Source: Callorhinus ursinus (lineage: Eukaryota > Chordata > Mammalia > Carnivora > Otariidae). From it: 64,000 bases of DNA. The position numbers and the translations under genes are program-made. The stretch lies in assembly GCF_003265705.1 (NCBI RefSeq), contig NW_020312935.1, positions 3,927,988-3,991,987 on the forward strand, given 5' to 3'. Below the pieces are notes generated by a model. It did not search any database and was not told where the DNA came from. It worked only from the letters and a program-made list of their open reading frames with translations. How positions within the stretch are numbered: position 1 is the first letter of the stretch; each line of letters starts with the position of its first letter. Shown here piece by piece: positions 23,495 through 35,934 of the stretch.

Positions 23495-26400
23495 TAGTGG
23501 ACTAGACACATAACTCAATGGAGGTCTGCAAAGGAGGAAGAGATGGACTGGCCCCCATTCTGCAGACACTGTCCCCTCAACTTGGAACCTTTGCTTTCTT
23601 ACATTTTAAGGTATCCGGAACAGCCTGTTTGGCTTCCCTTGGGTTGTTAGTTTTGCTATCAGCTTTTTATCTGCTTGGCTTTTTATGTGATTCTACCAGA
23701 AGATCTTGCCATGGAACATTTAACAAGAAGAGGAAGCAAGCTCAAAAATTTCCATTTACACCCAGAATTATTGCTCGTTTCCAGAGGCCTGAGAGTGTGT
23801 CTTCCTCGAAGTTTTATGATGGGATTGTGATTCAACTATCCCTCCAAATAGATATTGTGTCTCTATTCAGAAAATGCAATTCTAGAAACCTATATCAAAC
23901 TCTAATGATAGCTTACGCTATTTGCAGCTGAAATAACAGAGTGGTAGCTAGTAGAACTGAGAGGCGCAGGCAGCTCTGTAACGTAAAAAGGAAATCTGCT
24001 CCAGTCTCTCCAGCTTGTTCTCAGTTCCCCTCAGCAGAATTCACCTCCAACAAGAATGTTAGGAGAGAAAATCACAGCCGTCATTTTTAATTTCAGGCAT
24101 AGTGAGGTTTAAATCATCCCAGAGCTCATTCAGACTTTTGGGATATTACCATGTCGCTAGGATAGGGCCAATCTTTGGTAAAACAGGTAGGCTTTGCCTA
24201 AGAGCTATGGTATAAACTCCATTCTGGTTTGGCCAATTCTAAAGGATAGAGATAGCTACATCTTTTACGAACCTGCCTCAATTCTAAATCAAGAATCCCT
24301 TCTGAAAGCCAAGATTAAAATAGTTAAATCCAGTGACCTATCTTGCACAGCATATGTCTAAGTTGAACAGATCAGGAGTAAAAAAATATAAAGGCTTCTT
24401 CTCCAATCCTACCAGCCTATGACTTTTCAATAGATGCACACACACACAAAGGGTTTTCTGAATGTAGGAAAACAAGTTTATAATTACATAATTATGCAGA
24501 CACACCACAATTTTTCTTTTATGTTACCTTTATCTTTAAAAGGCAACAGACAGGGCTGTACTAAAAAGCAATAAAGCATGGGTAATTTAATACCAAATTA
24601 CATCCATATTGAAAAGTTTACATGCAGTTGAGAGCAGGCAGAGGTCAGCTTTTCAACAGGACTGTCTTTAATTGTGGCCATCAGTTTTAGCAATCCCGAT
24701 CTCTGGATCAAAGACAGATATAATGGGCTTCCTCAACGCTGAATAGTGAAAGCAGACAGCAGGAATGGCGCTATCTGGCACCCAAAGGTCATAAAAAAAA
24801 ATTGCCAGAAAGGGAATGTGTCTCATTGTAAAATTATATATCTAAGATAAAATATGTATTTTTAAAATCATTCTCCCTAGCCCAGTTTCCAATGAGCTAC
24901 TTGAAGTTTTTTTTTTTTTTTTTGGTCCCTTACAGGTGCAAGGTTTTCCCAGCTTTTCCTCTAATAAATGTGCAACCTTTGTTTAAATCTTTATTAATTT
25001 TTTCAGATGCTTTCAATCATGATTTTCTCTAACCTGCACAGCAATCCCTCTTTCTTGAGGAAGGGCTATGTGAGCTGAAACTGGGTTTTTTTCGCCCCTC
25101 TCTTTTTCCCCCTAAATCAAATGAGGAGTAAATTATCAGCAAATCAGATAGAAACAAGTTTCCTGGATCTGCAGATCCATTCTACAAATGAAGCAATTTC
25201 ATCTCTGCTGGCTCTGGGGTTGGGGGAGTAGAATGGGAGGGGGGAATTTAAGTAGCCATGGGGGACCAGAACGGAGATGCTAGCTGGCGAAGCATCCCCA
25301 CGTTTGCATGCACAGACCACTCAAATCTGCACCAAGAGACTACTTGCGAGAATCCATCTTTTTTCACTTAACAAGATACAAAATATAAAACACATTTGCC
25401 TCTTATTAAAACTCTCCTGTAAGTGGTTCCAGGTCCACCATTTTTAAAGGGAGGAGAGGAGAGCTGAGACCCTCTTGGGAATTTCAGTGGAGTGACTAGA
25501 GATGAGGTACAGGCTGTGAGTCTTTATTACTTTCATTTTATTTTTTTCTAAAAGCACAGAAGGAATAACATTTTAAATCATTAGCATTTGCTTTAAGCAG
25601 TTATTTCTTCCAACTGTAAGAATCTCTGCTCCCAGCCCCCTTCCCCATTAGCACCACTCCCAGATCGTGCACAGAAGAACTGCCCAGATGGAATTTCCCT
25701 CCACCGCTCAAATCTGGAAGGTGCTTTTAAAGAATTTCAGGCTCCAAATCGAGGCAGCCATGGAAGAAACTGTAATCACAGTTTTTCCTTAAAGCACTTG
25801 GAGAATAAGGTTCTTGTATTTACCGCACCTGAGACTGAAAGCTGACTGGCATCTCAAAATCATTTCAGTGGCAGCAGCTACTGTTAGGATAGAAGACAGT
25901 CTTCTCTGTTAAAAAACAGAGTTCACAGTAGTTCCTATTCAACTCAGAATGCTTTGTGAGAGTGACATGGAGGGTGCTTTTAAGTGGTGAAGTGCAAAAC
26001 CTAAACTTTTTTTAGAAATGAAATAAAATCAACCCCCTTCTTTAATTTGATTTATAGTCTCTATCAGGGGAGCAGCAAAGGTGAAGAAATGTGCAAAACC
26101 AGGAAAAGAAACTCAGTTCTGTGCTCTGCAAGTTCAAAATGGCAGGAGGCCATATTCAGGCACAGAAATATGGATTGGAAGGTTGAACATCTCCTTTTGT
26201 AGGCTGGTTGTGATTTTGCTATTCATAGACTACAAGAGATAAAATAAATCACTGAATATTTCTGCATTGCAACTTTGCTCTGCCAACAGAGAGATCCTAC
26301 CTGACGTAAGGTCTGTTTCAAAATCTATAAAGGGCAGGTACCAAAAGTGGCATGTGACCGGGAAGGTTATGTTACAGTCTGGAGGTCTTCTACCACTCAC

Positions 26401-27580
26401 CTCTTCTGTGCTCTATAAAGGACTGACAAAACAAGCCAGAATTCTGTAACATGTCAGTGGGATAGACGAGCTGTGTGATTTCAGACAGCAATAATCCGAT
26501 GCAATAATCAAAGGTGGGGTGTAGTGGTCTTTTACTCACAGCCAGACTTAACTAAGGCTGTCTGTGCCCAGTACACCACCCAGAACTCCACGCAGATTGC
26601 ACAGGTTTGCATTCTGCACCCCAGTCCTTCCGCTTCAATCCTCTATGACAGAAAATTGACAGTTGGCTCTCCCCTTGCCTGCTCATTCTCATCAGCATTA
26701 GAGCTTGTTTGTTAGGCACCAACAGGGTATCCAGCACCATCCAATATATTGTTGTAGCCACAGGATCTGAAGCAAGGCATGCCTTCCATCTACTCCAAAG
26801 AGAATGAAGGGCATTCCTGTTGGAAGCAAGACCTCATGCTTATGCTATGTGTTAAAATAAAGAATTGTAATTATTGAGAGAGCCCAAAAGGGAAAAGGGA
26901 AATAGTTTGCTACAGCAGAAAGAAGAGTAACTTTCTGTTATAATTTAAGGGAATTGAATGGAAAAGGCACACAAGAACAAAGAGCCAAGATGCCTGCACC
27001 AGGACAAAAGAGCAGGTGCCACAAACCTGCTCTTTTGAGAAGGGAACAGGGATCAACAGCCTACTTTGCCCTAGAGGCACCCAGTTTCCAATTGTAGAGG
27101 ACATGCAGGATGGAGAAAACCTGTCCAGAGAGACATAAGGCAAACCCCACCCACTAAAAATGAAGGGGTATTTTTAAAAATATTCATTTCGTATTTCAAA
27201 CAACTTGGGAAATTTTCAGTAGAAATCAAGCATTCAAAAGCTTAAAAGTAACGCAGAATACAAATTCTAAATTTCTGTGGCCCCCTCAGTACCTCCATTT
27301 CTTCATATTCAGAATAGACTGAGATCATAAAGAACTACTGCACAGTGATATCACAAAATCTAATGAACATCATCAGCAAGACAGGGCTTAAATATAAAAC
27401 ATAAACAAGATAATGAATCAAGGACAAATGAGTTCTACAAGCCCAAGATAGGTTAGAGATACATTTAACACTAAACCTTTGGTTCCCACTTTGGGGGACG
27501 CCCTGCCAGGTTAATCATGGTCTTTAATAAAAGAATTTCCATGCTGGAATCTGTACTATATCTACCTAGTATTAATAAGA
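23495..27580. other. Repeat-poor unique block
   Basis: No interspersed repeat recognised over about 4 kb apart from a T-run at 24907-24923 and short ACACAC near 24438. A forward frame at 23518-23931 (137 codons) has a hydrophobic stretch (residues about 36-57) but no known domain, no codon-bias support and no visible promoter, so it is not called. 24900-26100 has few CpG and many AT-core motifs, as in candidate enhancers; this is weak. Confidence 0.45.
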
Positions 27581-27582
27581 TA

Positions 27583-27695
27583 ATAATAGCTAACACCTAT
27601 TATGCATGTCAAATGCCTTACATATATTATCTCATTTAATTCTCAAGCAATCCTATTACATCAGTACTATTGCAATGACACTCATCTCACTAAGA
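27583..27695 (-). mobile_element. MIR fragment
   Basis: TAATAGCTAACACCTATTATG, TGCCTTACATATATTATCTC, ATTTAATTCTCAAGCAATCC are antisense MIR. Confidence 0.7.
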
Positions 27696-28089
27696 GATAA
27701 CAAAAGTTATGTACCAATTGTCATACCATCTGGAGACTTAAGAGAGATTTCTATTAGACCTGAACTGACACAAAGTCAACCCATCTGGGATCTTTAGAGC
27801 AAAGAAAATGTCAATCTAAAAGCATTTTAAAACCTGGGAGTCTCTGATACTTTGTCTCCTTCAGTCCCAACATCCATTTCACCACCAAATCCTTTCAATT
27901 TTACCTTTAAAGCAAGTTCTCTCAGCCTCTTTAAAAGATTGAAAATTAATAAGATAAGCATCCAATTCAAGAAGGTAGGAGAAAAGAAAAAAAAAAAAAG
28001 CCAAAGACAGTAGATGGAAAGCAACAATACAGATCAAAGCAGAATTAGGTAATATAAAACATATAACAGAGATCTAACAACCAAAGATG

Positions 28090-28494
28090 TGGTCCTCTGG
28101 ATATTCTGTAGGTTAAGCAGGTGGTACAGGGCCAACTTGGGCCAACATGGCCGTTCTTTGAAGTCAACTTTGATGAATTGGAGGAGGCCAAATGGCCTCA
28201 CTCACATGTCTGGTGGCTGCCATCTTAGTTAATCTAATGGGACCTCAGCTGGGACTGCTGGGGGCTGCTCCATATGGTCTCTCTTCCTTTACACCAGGTT
28301 TCTTCCCATGGTGGTCTCAGAGTTCCAAAGAGCTGCAAGAGTGGGGAAAGCCCAGATGCAAAAGCACTTTTCAAGCTTCTGCTGTGCTGCATTTGCTTTT
28401 GTCCCATTGGTCAAAGCAAGTCACATGACCAAGTCCAGGGTCATGTGGCTTTGGCTACAAGAGGGCGGGAATATCATTGCAACAATCTGCCATA
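28090..28494 (-). mobile_element. MLT1-type solo LTR (ERVL-MaLR), antisense
   Basis: Antisense MLT1 landmarks in order: GGCCTCACTCACATGTCTGG, CATGGTGGTCTCAGAGTTCC, AAAGCACTTTTCAAGCTTCTG, CATTGGTCAAAGCAAGTCAC and ATTGCAACAATCTGCCATA. The good match makes this more certain than the copy at 16430. Three overlapping short frames at 28192-28528 are translations of it. Confidence 0.85.
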
Positions 28495-28499
28495 CCAAG

Positions 28500-29935
28500 T
28501 AACCATACCACTGGCTCTGGCCCACTGATTTGATCTCTGCCATCAAACCATAAATGGTGCTTGAATCTAGTCACATTAAGATCTGTTATGACAGGTATTC
28601 TACAATGTATAGTATAAAACAGAAAAAAAGAACTAGGAAGGACTAGAACTTTTTTAAACATGCCACAGAGTTTTAAAAGGAAGGATAATGAGCAAGTGTT
28701 CACAGACAACTGAACAAGAGAAATTGGGCCCAAAAATTAAAAATTCAAAGGCTCATGGTTGTGAGCCATTATGCTCATTGATGATGATGTTCAATGAAGC
28801 CAGTCTGGAAGGTGAATTTGAGGGATTACCAAGAGTTCTTTTGTACAACCCGAATAATTCACCAATCTTTGTTAATTACATTGGTCAACTACTTTAATGG
28901 GAAAAACATTTTTTTAAGAATTTTTTCTCTTTTGCTACTACTGTCAAATACTCTACTAAGGGCTTTTATGTGGAACAACTGTGACATCAAGTGGCTAGCC
29001 AGTAACAGCACATGACTGCCTCGGGCAGCCCCATCAAAACGGAATCCAGCCTTTACTTCTCTAAGTCAAAGACTAGATGGATCCTTGCATCACCATCACT
29101 GGTTTTCTCAACCAAGAAAGAAGGATAGCATGATGTTAGGAATTTTTCCCCAAAATTATTTTAACGGTCAAAAAGGTCTGCTGTGCTCTAACAACTACCT
29201 TATTTGGAACATACATTTTCCTGGCAGATTTTACATTAGAAAGCTTTGAATTTAAATATGAAAAGCCCAGGATTTGCTTTCTAGACAGAATGCAATTCTA
29301 AAATGTCATGCAAATTTCTTTTTGGAAGAACAAATGCAAACATTTTGAGAAGAGCTCTAAATATGCACAGGGCTTTTGGGAAACCATGTGTAAAATACTA
29401 TTTTGCCTGAGGCAATCTATCTCCCACATTTGTTGAGGGAGAAAATAATAGCCAATATTCTGTATGACTGTGTTGATGGTATGAATGGTTTTTATCTGTA
29501 TGGTTCTTGTGCAGTGCATGAGGCAATTCTCTGTCAGCTTTTCTGGGAGTTCTGAAAAATCATAGGATCCACAAACTGTGCACTAGACCATGTCTATTTT
29601 TAATATGTACCCTCAAGCACCTAGTAAAGAACTAAGCATCCTACGGACACTCAAATACTTATTCACTAACTACTACATTTACCAATACATCCTCCCTACA
29701 ACCTCTGCTACTTTCTATACGCTGAAATAAAGGGATCCTTTCTTTTTAATTTTTGCCTGCTGTATACACAATTAGAATCTGCCTCAGTCCACAGGAACAA
29801 AGCAAGTAGGAGGTTCACTGGTATTGCTTTCTGTTCTGCTACCTCATTTTCTGGACTCCACCTTTTTTACATTCTTCACCATATATACATGTAACAAAGG
29901 TATCCGACATTTGGCACAGTCTAACAGCCCTGTTC
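28500..29935. other. Unannotated unique sequence
   Basis: No repeat or exon recognised. Small overlapping frames carry no domain. Confidence 0.5.
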
Positions 29936-29939
29936 ACCA

Positions 29940-30330
29940 GAACTTCTGCAATGATGTTCACGTTCCATAGCTGCACTGTCCAGTATGGTAGCCACTAGCC
30001 ACATGTGGTTAGTCAGCACCTGAAATGTAACTAGTATGGCTGAGAAAATAATTTTTAATGTTATTTAATTTTTTTAAGGTTTATTTATTTGCCGGCAGGA
30101 GAGGCAGAGAGAGAGGGAGAGGGAGAGAGAGAATCTTAGGCAGGCTCCACGCCCAGCATGGAGCCCAACTCGGGGCTCAATCTCACGACCCTGAGTTCCT
30201 GACCCAAGCCGAAACCAAGAGTCGGACACTTAACCGACTGCATCACCCAGGACCCCTAATGTTATTGAATTTTAATTAAATTTAAAGAGGCACATGTAAC
30301 TAATGGGCTACCTTACAGCATTGATTTATT
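29940..30330. mobile_element. hAT-like fossil (same family as 22505), copy 3, split by a SINE
   Basis: Left part TGCACTGTCCAGTATGGTAGCC and TAGCCACATGTGGTTAG runs to 30072; right part resumes at 30257 with TTGAATTTTAATTAAATTTAAAG and GGCACATGTAACTAATGGGC. The CAN-SINE at 30073-30256 lies inside it, so the DNA transposon is the older of the two. Confidence 0.75.
30073..30256 (-). mobile_element. CAN-SINE, antisense, with 17-bp target-site duplication
   Basis: AAGGTTTATTTATTTG, GA-rich body, GGGCTCAATCTCACGACCC and terminal CACCCAGGACCCC. Duplications TAATGTTATTTAATTTT (30056-30072) and TAATGTTATTGAATTTT (30257-30273) differ by one base. The open frame at 30058-30279 is SINE translation. Confidence 0.95.
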
Positions 30331-30399
30331 GTTTCAGATTAAGACTTTCTATACATTAACATTGATGATAGAAAGAGAATTAGATTTGAGACACTTGCT

Positions 30400-30565
30400 C
30401 TGTTTTTCTCTGTACAACCCTAGGCTGGTGATTTAGAACCTATAACCCTCATATCCTGATCTGTAAATGGCATTAGTAATATCTATTTCATAGCTGCTGT
30501 GATGATTAAATGAGATACGTTTTGTCAAGTGGCCAGCACATAGCAAATGACCAATGAAAAGTAAC
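30400..30565 (+). mobile_element. MIR, sense
   Basis: CTGATCTGTAAATGGCATTAG, TATTTCATAGCTGCTGTGATG, ATTAAATGAGATACG and GTGGCCAGCACATAGCAAATG follow sense MIR order closely. Confidence 0.85.
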
Positions 30566-30569
30566 GCCT

Positions 30570-31754
30570 TTCCTCCTTTAAAAAATCTTCACACTGGGAT
30601 TCAGAAAAACTATTTTTTCAGGAGAATTGTAATTATCAAATGAGGCAGTGAATACAAAATATTTTTAAACTACAAAGCATTAAATATAACTATTGTTAAT
30701 TTCCATAGCTGAGAAAAAATAAATTTACTGTGAATTTTGTCAATCCCCATTGTTATCTTAGGTCTTTCTATTCATTCTGGAACTTTGCCATCATCTTTGC
30801 GCCCACACATTTTATTCCCTTCAAACATTTTAGCGTATCACCTTTGCCAAAGAATCCATGAACCCTATCATCTTCAGTCCTCCTCTGTGTTTTTGTTGCC
30901 TCCTCACACACTGCCACTCGGACTCTCTCTGTGGTTTCAAGTACTTACAACATAGAATTTTCTCAGTCATGTAAAAAGATACAATCTCACAGGATTCCTT
31001 CAAATGCTCAAAATGATGGCGACACTATTTCCTGGAATCCAAGTGCTAGTGTAAGAAGAGTGAGCATAACATCCCAGAAAGAATGACTGTCATAGTTTCA
31101 TCCTCCTTTTCAATGCTAATCTCTTCCATCTGCTGATTTAAGTGTTTCCTCTATTGCTCTCCAAACCTCAGTTTCCTCGCATGAAAAAATGGAACCCCTG
31201 AGGTTACTGACTAACAGGAGACTGTAATATTGATATTTTAGAAAGCAACTTAGGAAATGTGGAAAGACACACTTGCAAATGGGTCTGCCTAAATGTAAAG
31301 AAAAGCTTCATTCTGAACATGGAAAATGCCTTTGGATGCAAAGCTGATAGAATAGGAATTTAAAAGAAACAAATAAAAAAAACATATCTTGACAATGGGG
31401 ATGTGCTCTGGACTTGGGGAAGAATAAATATTCTAATCATCTCATTTAGCTTATAAACAAAGAACCACTGGTGAGGTAAGAAGTCTGCCTCAAGGCAAGG
31501 AAAACTATGAAAGGTAAAATATGAAACAAATATGGCAAAATGATAAGATCTGATAAATCTGATTTTAAAACATACAAGTTTATTATTTTTTGCATTTCTG
31601 TACATTAGAAATATTTCACAATTAGAAAGTAGATAAATTTATAATAGATAGCTTCTTCCTTTTCTCTTGGGGAATTTGCTTTATTATAATAAAATAAAAG
31701 GAATCTTCATTCACCCCCTGGCAGCAATAAAGGGTGAGGTAATTAAAAGTGGAC
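30570..31754. other. Unannotated AT-rich sequence
   Basis: No repeat or exon recognised; frames of 72-81 codons lack domains. Confidence 0.5.
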
Positions 31755-32495
31755 AGGACACTTTACATCCACTAGCATGGCTATTATCAAAAGAATGGAA
31801 AGAATGAGTGTTGGTAAGGATGTAAAGAAATCGGAACTCTTATGTATTGCTGGTGGGAATGTAAAGTGGTGTATCTGTTGTGGACAACAGTTCGGAAGTT
31901 CCTCAAACAGGTAAACACAGAATTACCTTATGATCCAGCAATCCCACTCCTGGGTATATATCCAAATAAACTGAAAACAGGGACTCAAACAGATCCTTCC
32001 ACACCAGAGTTTACTGAAGCACCGTTCATGATAGCCAAAAGGTGGGAATGCCCCCCCCCGTTTCCACCAACAGATGAACAGACAAAATGTGGTATGCCCA
32101 TACAATGGAATATTATCCAGCCTTAAAAAGAAGGGAAATTCTGATCCATACTACAATATGGATGAATCTTGAAGACATTATGCTAAGTGAAATAAGCCAG
32201 AAACAAAAGAAACAATATTGCATGATTCCACTTATGTGAGATACTGAGAATAGGTAAATTCATAGACCCAGAAAGTATAATATAGGTACTAGTACCAGGT
32301 ACTTGGAGGCAGAAATGGAAAGTTACTGTTTAATGAGGATAGAGTTACTATTTGGGATGATCAAAAGGTTCTGGAAATGGATAGTGGCCATGGTTGTACA
32401 TGAATGTACTTACTGCCACTGAATTATACACTTAAAAATGGTTTAAAGGGTAATATTTATGTTATGTACATTTTACTGCAATTTTTTTAAATATC
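31755..32495 (+). mobile_element. LINE-1 3' end (L1M-type)
   Basis: CACTTTACATCCACTAGCATGG, GCTGGTGGGAATGTAAAGTGG, AATCCCACTCCTGGGTATAT, AATGGAATATTATCCAGCC, GACATTATGCTAAGTGAAAT and terminal ACTTAAAAATGGTTTAAAGG are in L1 order. A C9 run at 32051-32059 replaces the usual non-homopolymer bases here. The frame at 31842-32126 is a remnant of the L1 ORF2 end. Confidence 0.9.
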
Positions 32496-34848
32496 AACAC
32501 TCAGGAAGGAAAAAAAGTAGGCAGGATAAATTACAGGATTAAGGAATCCTGGAATGGAGAGAGGAAAATATGGAAAATGAAATCAAGAAAGGACAGAGAC
32601 AGTGATGGGGAGCAGCAGCAAGTTAGCACTGTGAATGAGGCTTACAGAGAAAAACAACCAGTGAGAAATCCTCAGGTGACCAAAGAACACTGAAAAAGAG
32701 TAAGAGTTACTATACAATTTCAGCTCATTCCCCACTGATGTAACTACCCTCTTTGACCCTCAACCTCTCACTGAAATTCTACCCCACACTGCAACCATGT
32801 TCCTCTGGTGATACAGAAAGAGGGAAGAGGGATCATGACCAGCAATAAGGAAAGCAGGGCAGAAAAAGGATAGACATTAGAGTGGGGAGCTGTTTTCAAG
32901 AGGCCTAGACAGGAGACTATGCAGAGAAAGACTTCAAAGCAGATTATAAATATGTCCAAACACTAAAGGAAACCACTATTAAAGAATTAGAAGATGACAA
33001 TGACATATAAAATGAAGAATATCAATAAAGAAATAGATACTATTACAAAGAACCAAACAGAAATTCTGGAGCTGGAAAGTACAATAACCCAAATGAAATA
33101 TTCACAAGAGGGGGTCAAGAGGATAGCTGGCAAAAGAAAAGAATCTACACCCTTGAAGAGTGATGAACAGAAAGCATGTGACCTGAAGAGCAGAGGGAAA
33201 AGAGTGAATAAAAATAATGAAAAGAACCTCAGAGAAATGTGGGACACCACTACATGCACTGACATCCACGTAATAGAAAAAAACAATTCATCCTGTAAAA
33301 GGGAATCCCATAATTAAGAGCAGACTACTCATTAGAAACAGCGTAGGCCAGAAGGCAGTAGTATGACATATTTAAAGTGCTGACAGTAAACAACTGTCGA
33401 CCAAGACTCTTATATTCAGCAAAACTGTATTTCAAAAATGAAGCTGAAAAAGATATTCCTGGAAGAACAAAAACTTATCCCAAGTAATTTGCTGCTAGTA
33501 GACCTGGTAGAAATACTAAGTTCTCTTTTCTTCTCTCAGCTTCTTTAGAGGATTAAAATATAGTAATTATAACAAGGGACCCCATTGTTGGGTTTGTAAT
33601 ATGTATAGACGTAATATATAAAACATTAATAGCACAAAAAAGAGGGAATGTACCAATAAAGGAGTAAAGCTTTTAGATTTTATTGAACAACGTCAGTATA
33701 AATCTGAAGTAGACTCTGATACCTTAAAATGTATAATTTTAAACCCTAGAACAACCACTAACACTAACAAAACAATAACTACTAACAATGACTAACAAAA
33801 TATCTGAAACAAATGTAATTTAAAAATCTCTAATGGGATTAAAGTGTTACATAGAAAGTAACTAATACAAAAGAATACAACAAGGAGAGAGAGGAAAACA
33901 AAAAGCACATGTGGCATATAGAAAACAAAAAACAAAATGGCAGATGGAATTCTAGACATATCACTAACAACACTAAGTGTGAATGGAGCCAACAATCCAA
34001 TCAAAAGGCATGGACTGTCAGAGTGGACTTTAAAAAAAAAAACAGTATCACCAACATGTTGTCTGCAGGAGAGACAGTAGATTCAAAGACATTAATAGGT
34101 TGAAGGTAAAATGATAGAAAAAGATAATCCTACAAACAACAACAGTAAAGGAACTGTAATGGCTATATTCATATCAGACACAATTGACTTTAAAATTAAA
34201 AAAAAGTTACTGGTGAATAAACGGGCATTTCACAATGATAAAAATAAATCAATCATGAATATATAATAACTGTAACAATATATGCACCTAACAACAAAAG
34301 TCCCAAAATACATAATGCAAAAACTGTAATTTTACACAACTGAGGGGAAAATAAACAACTCAAATACAATAAAGAGAGTTTCAATATCCCATTTCCAATT
34401 ATGGACAAAAGATTAATAAACAAATAGATATTTAAACAATACCATAAACCAACTACATCTAACAACCACCTCTAGAATACTCTTCCAACAATAGGAAAAT
34501 ACACTTTCTTCTTAAATACACATGGGACATTCTCCAAGATAAAGCACATGCTTGGCCACAAAACAAAGCTAAGTTTTAAAAGACTGAAATCATAGAAGGT
34601 ATATTCTCTAACCACAGTGCAATTAAGAAATCAGTAAGAGAAGGAAATTTGGAGAATTCACAAGTATGTGAAAATTAAACAGTATATGCCTAAATAACTA
34701 ATGGGTCAAAGAAGAAATCACAACATAAATTAGAAACTACTCTGAGATGAATGAAAACAAAAACACAACATACCAAAAGCTGTGGATGCATCTAAAGCAG
34801 TATACAGAAGGAAACCTACAGCTATAAACACTTATAAAGAAAGAAAAT

Positions 34849-35040
34849 TTTATTTATTTATTTGAGAGAGTGAGAGAGTTGGAGCAAGGGGCACAGGGAG
34901 AGGGAGAGACAAAATCCTCGAGCAGATTCCCTACCTAGTACAGAGCCCGACGTGGGGCTCTATCCTAGGACCCCAAGATCATGACCTGTGCTGAAACCAA
35001 GAGCCAGACACTCAACCAAATGAGTCGCCCAGGTGTCCCA
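34849..35040 (-). mobile_element. CAN-SINE, antisense, inside the old L1
   Basis: TTTATTTATTTATTTGAGAG, purine-rich body, GGGGCTCTATCCTAGGACCCC and end GAGTCGCCCAGGTGTCCC. Imperfect duplications AAAGAAAGAAAAT (34836-34848) and AGCAAGAAAAAT (35041-35052). Confidence 0.93.
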
Positions 35041-35738
35041 AGCAAGAAAAATCTTAAATCAGTAACCTAACCTTCTACTCTAAGAAACTAGAGGAAGAGA
35101 AAATTAAACTCAAACCTAACAAAAGGAAGGATATAAACATTAAACTAACGTATATATATGAAAAGATAGAGAAAAATCAACTAAACCAAAAGTTGTTTAT
35201 TTGAAAAGATCAGCAAAATTAACATTTAGCTACAATGACCAAGAAAAAAAAAAAGAGAAGACACAATTACTAAAATCACAAGTGACATAAGGGGCATTCC
35301 TACCAACCTTAAAAAAAAAGATTTTAAGGGAATACTATGAACAGCTATATGCTGACAAATTAGATGACCTAGGTGAAAGGGACAGATTTTTAGAAAGACA
35401 CAAATTACCAAAACATATTCAAGAAGATGTTAAAAAAAAAACCCTGCAAAGATCTAAAATAGTAAAGAGAGCCCACTAATAATTTCAAAACTTCCTACAA
35501 AGAAAAGTCCAGGCCCAGATGATCTCACTGGTGAATTCTACCATACATTCAAAAAGAATTAATACCAGTCTTTCACAAACTCTTCCAAAATATAGAAGAA
35601 GGAACACATCCCAACTAATTATGTTAGGCCACTATTACTCTGATAACAAAACCAAAGATATAACAAGAAAAAAAAAAAAACTACAGACCATTATCCATTA
35701 TAAATATAGATAGAAAAATTCTCAAAAAAATGCTAGCA

Positions 35739-35934
35739 GGGAGCCTGGGTGGCTCAGTTGGTTAAGCGACTGCTTTCAGCCCAGGTCATGATCCTGGAGT
35801 CCCGGGATCGAGTCCCGCATCGGGCTCCCTGCTCGGCGGGGAGTCTGCTTCTCCCTCTGACCTTCTTCCCTCTCGTGCTCTCTATCTCTCATTCTCTTTC
35901 TCTCAAATAAATAAAATCTTTAAAAAAAAAAAAA
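35739..35934 (+). mobile_element. CAN-SINE, sense, inside the old L1
   Basis: Starts GGGAGCCTGGGTGGCTCAG, has A box and B box (GGGATCGAGTCCCGC), ends AAATAAATAAAATCTTT plus A-run. Flanked by TGCTAGCA (35731-35738) and TACTAGCA (35935-35942) with A-rich extension. Confidence 0.95.

Noticed and set aside
23518..23931. 137-codon forward frame with a hydrophobic segment
   Set aside because: No homology, no signal of coding constraint, and the hydrophobic run comes from a T-rich stretch.
31842..33317. Lys-rich forward frames that resemble a nucleic-acid-binding protein
   Set aside because: They are remnants of L1 ORF2 end and ORF1, broken by stops; not host genes.
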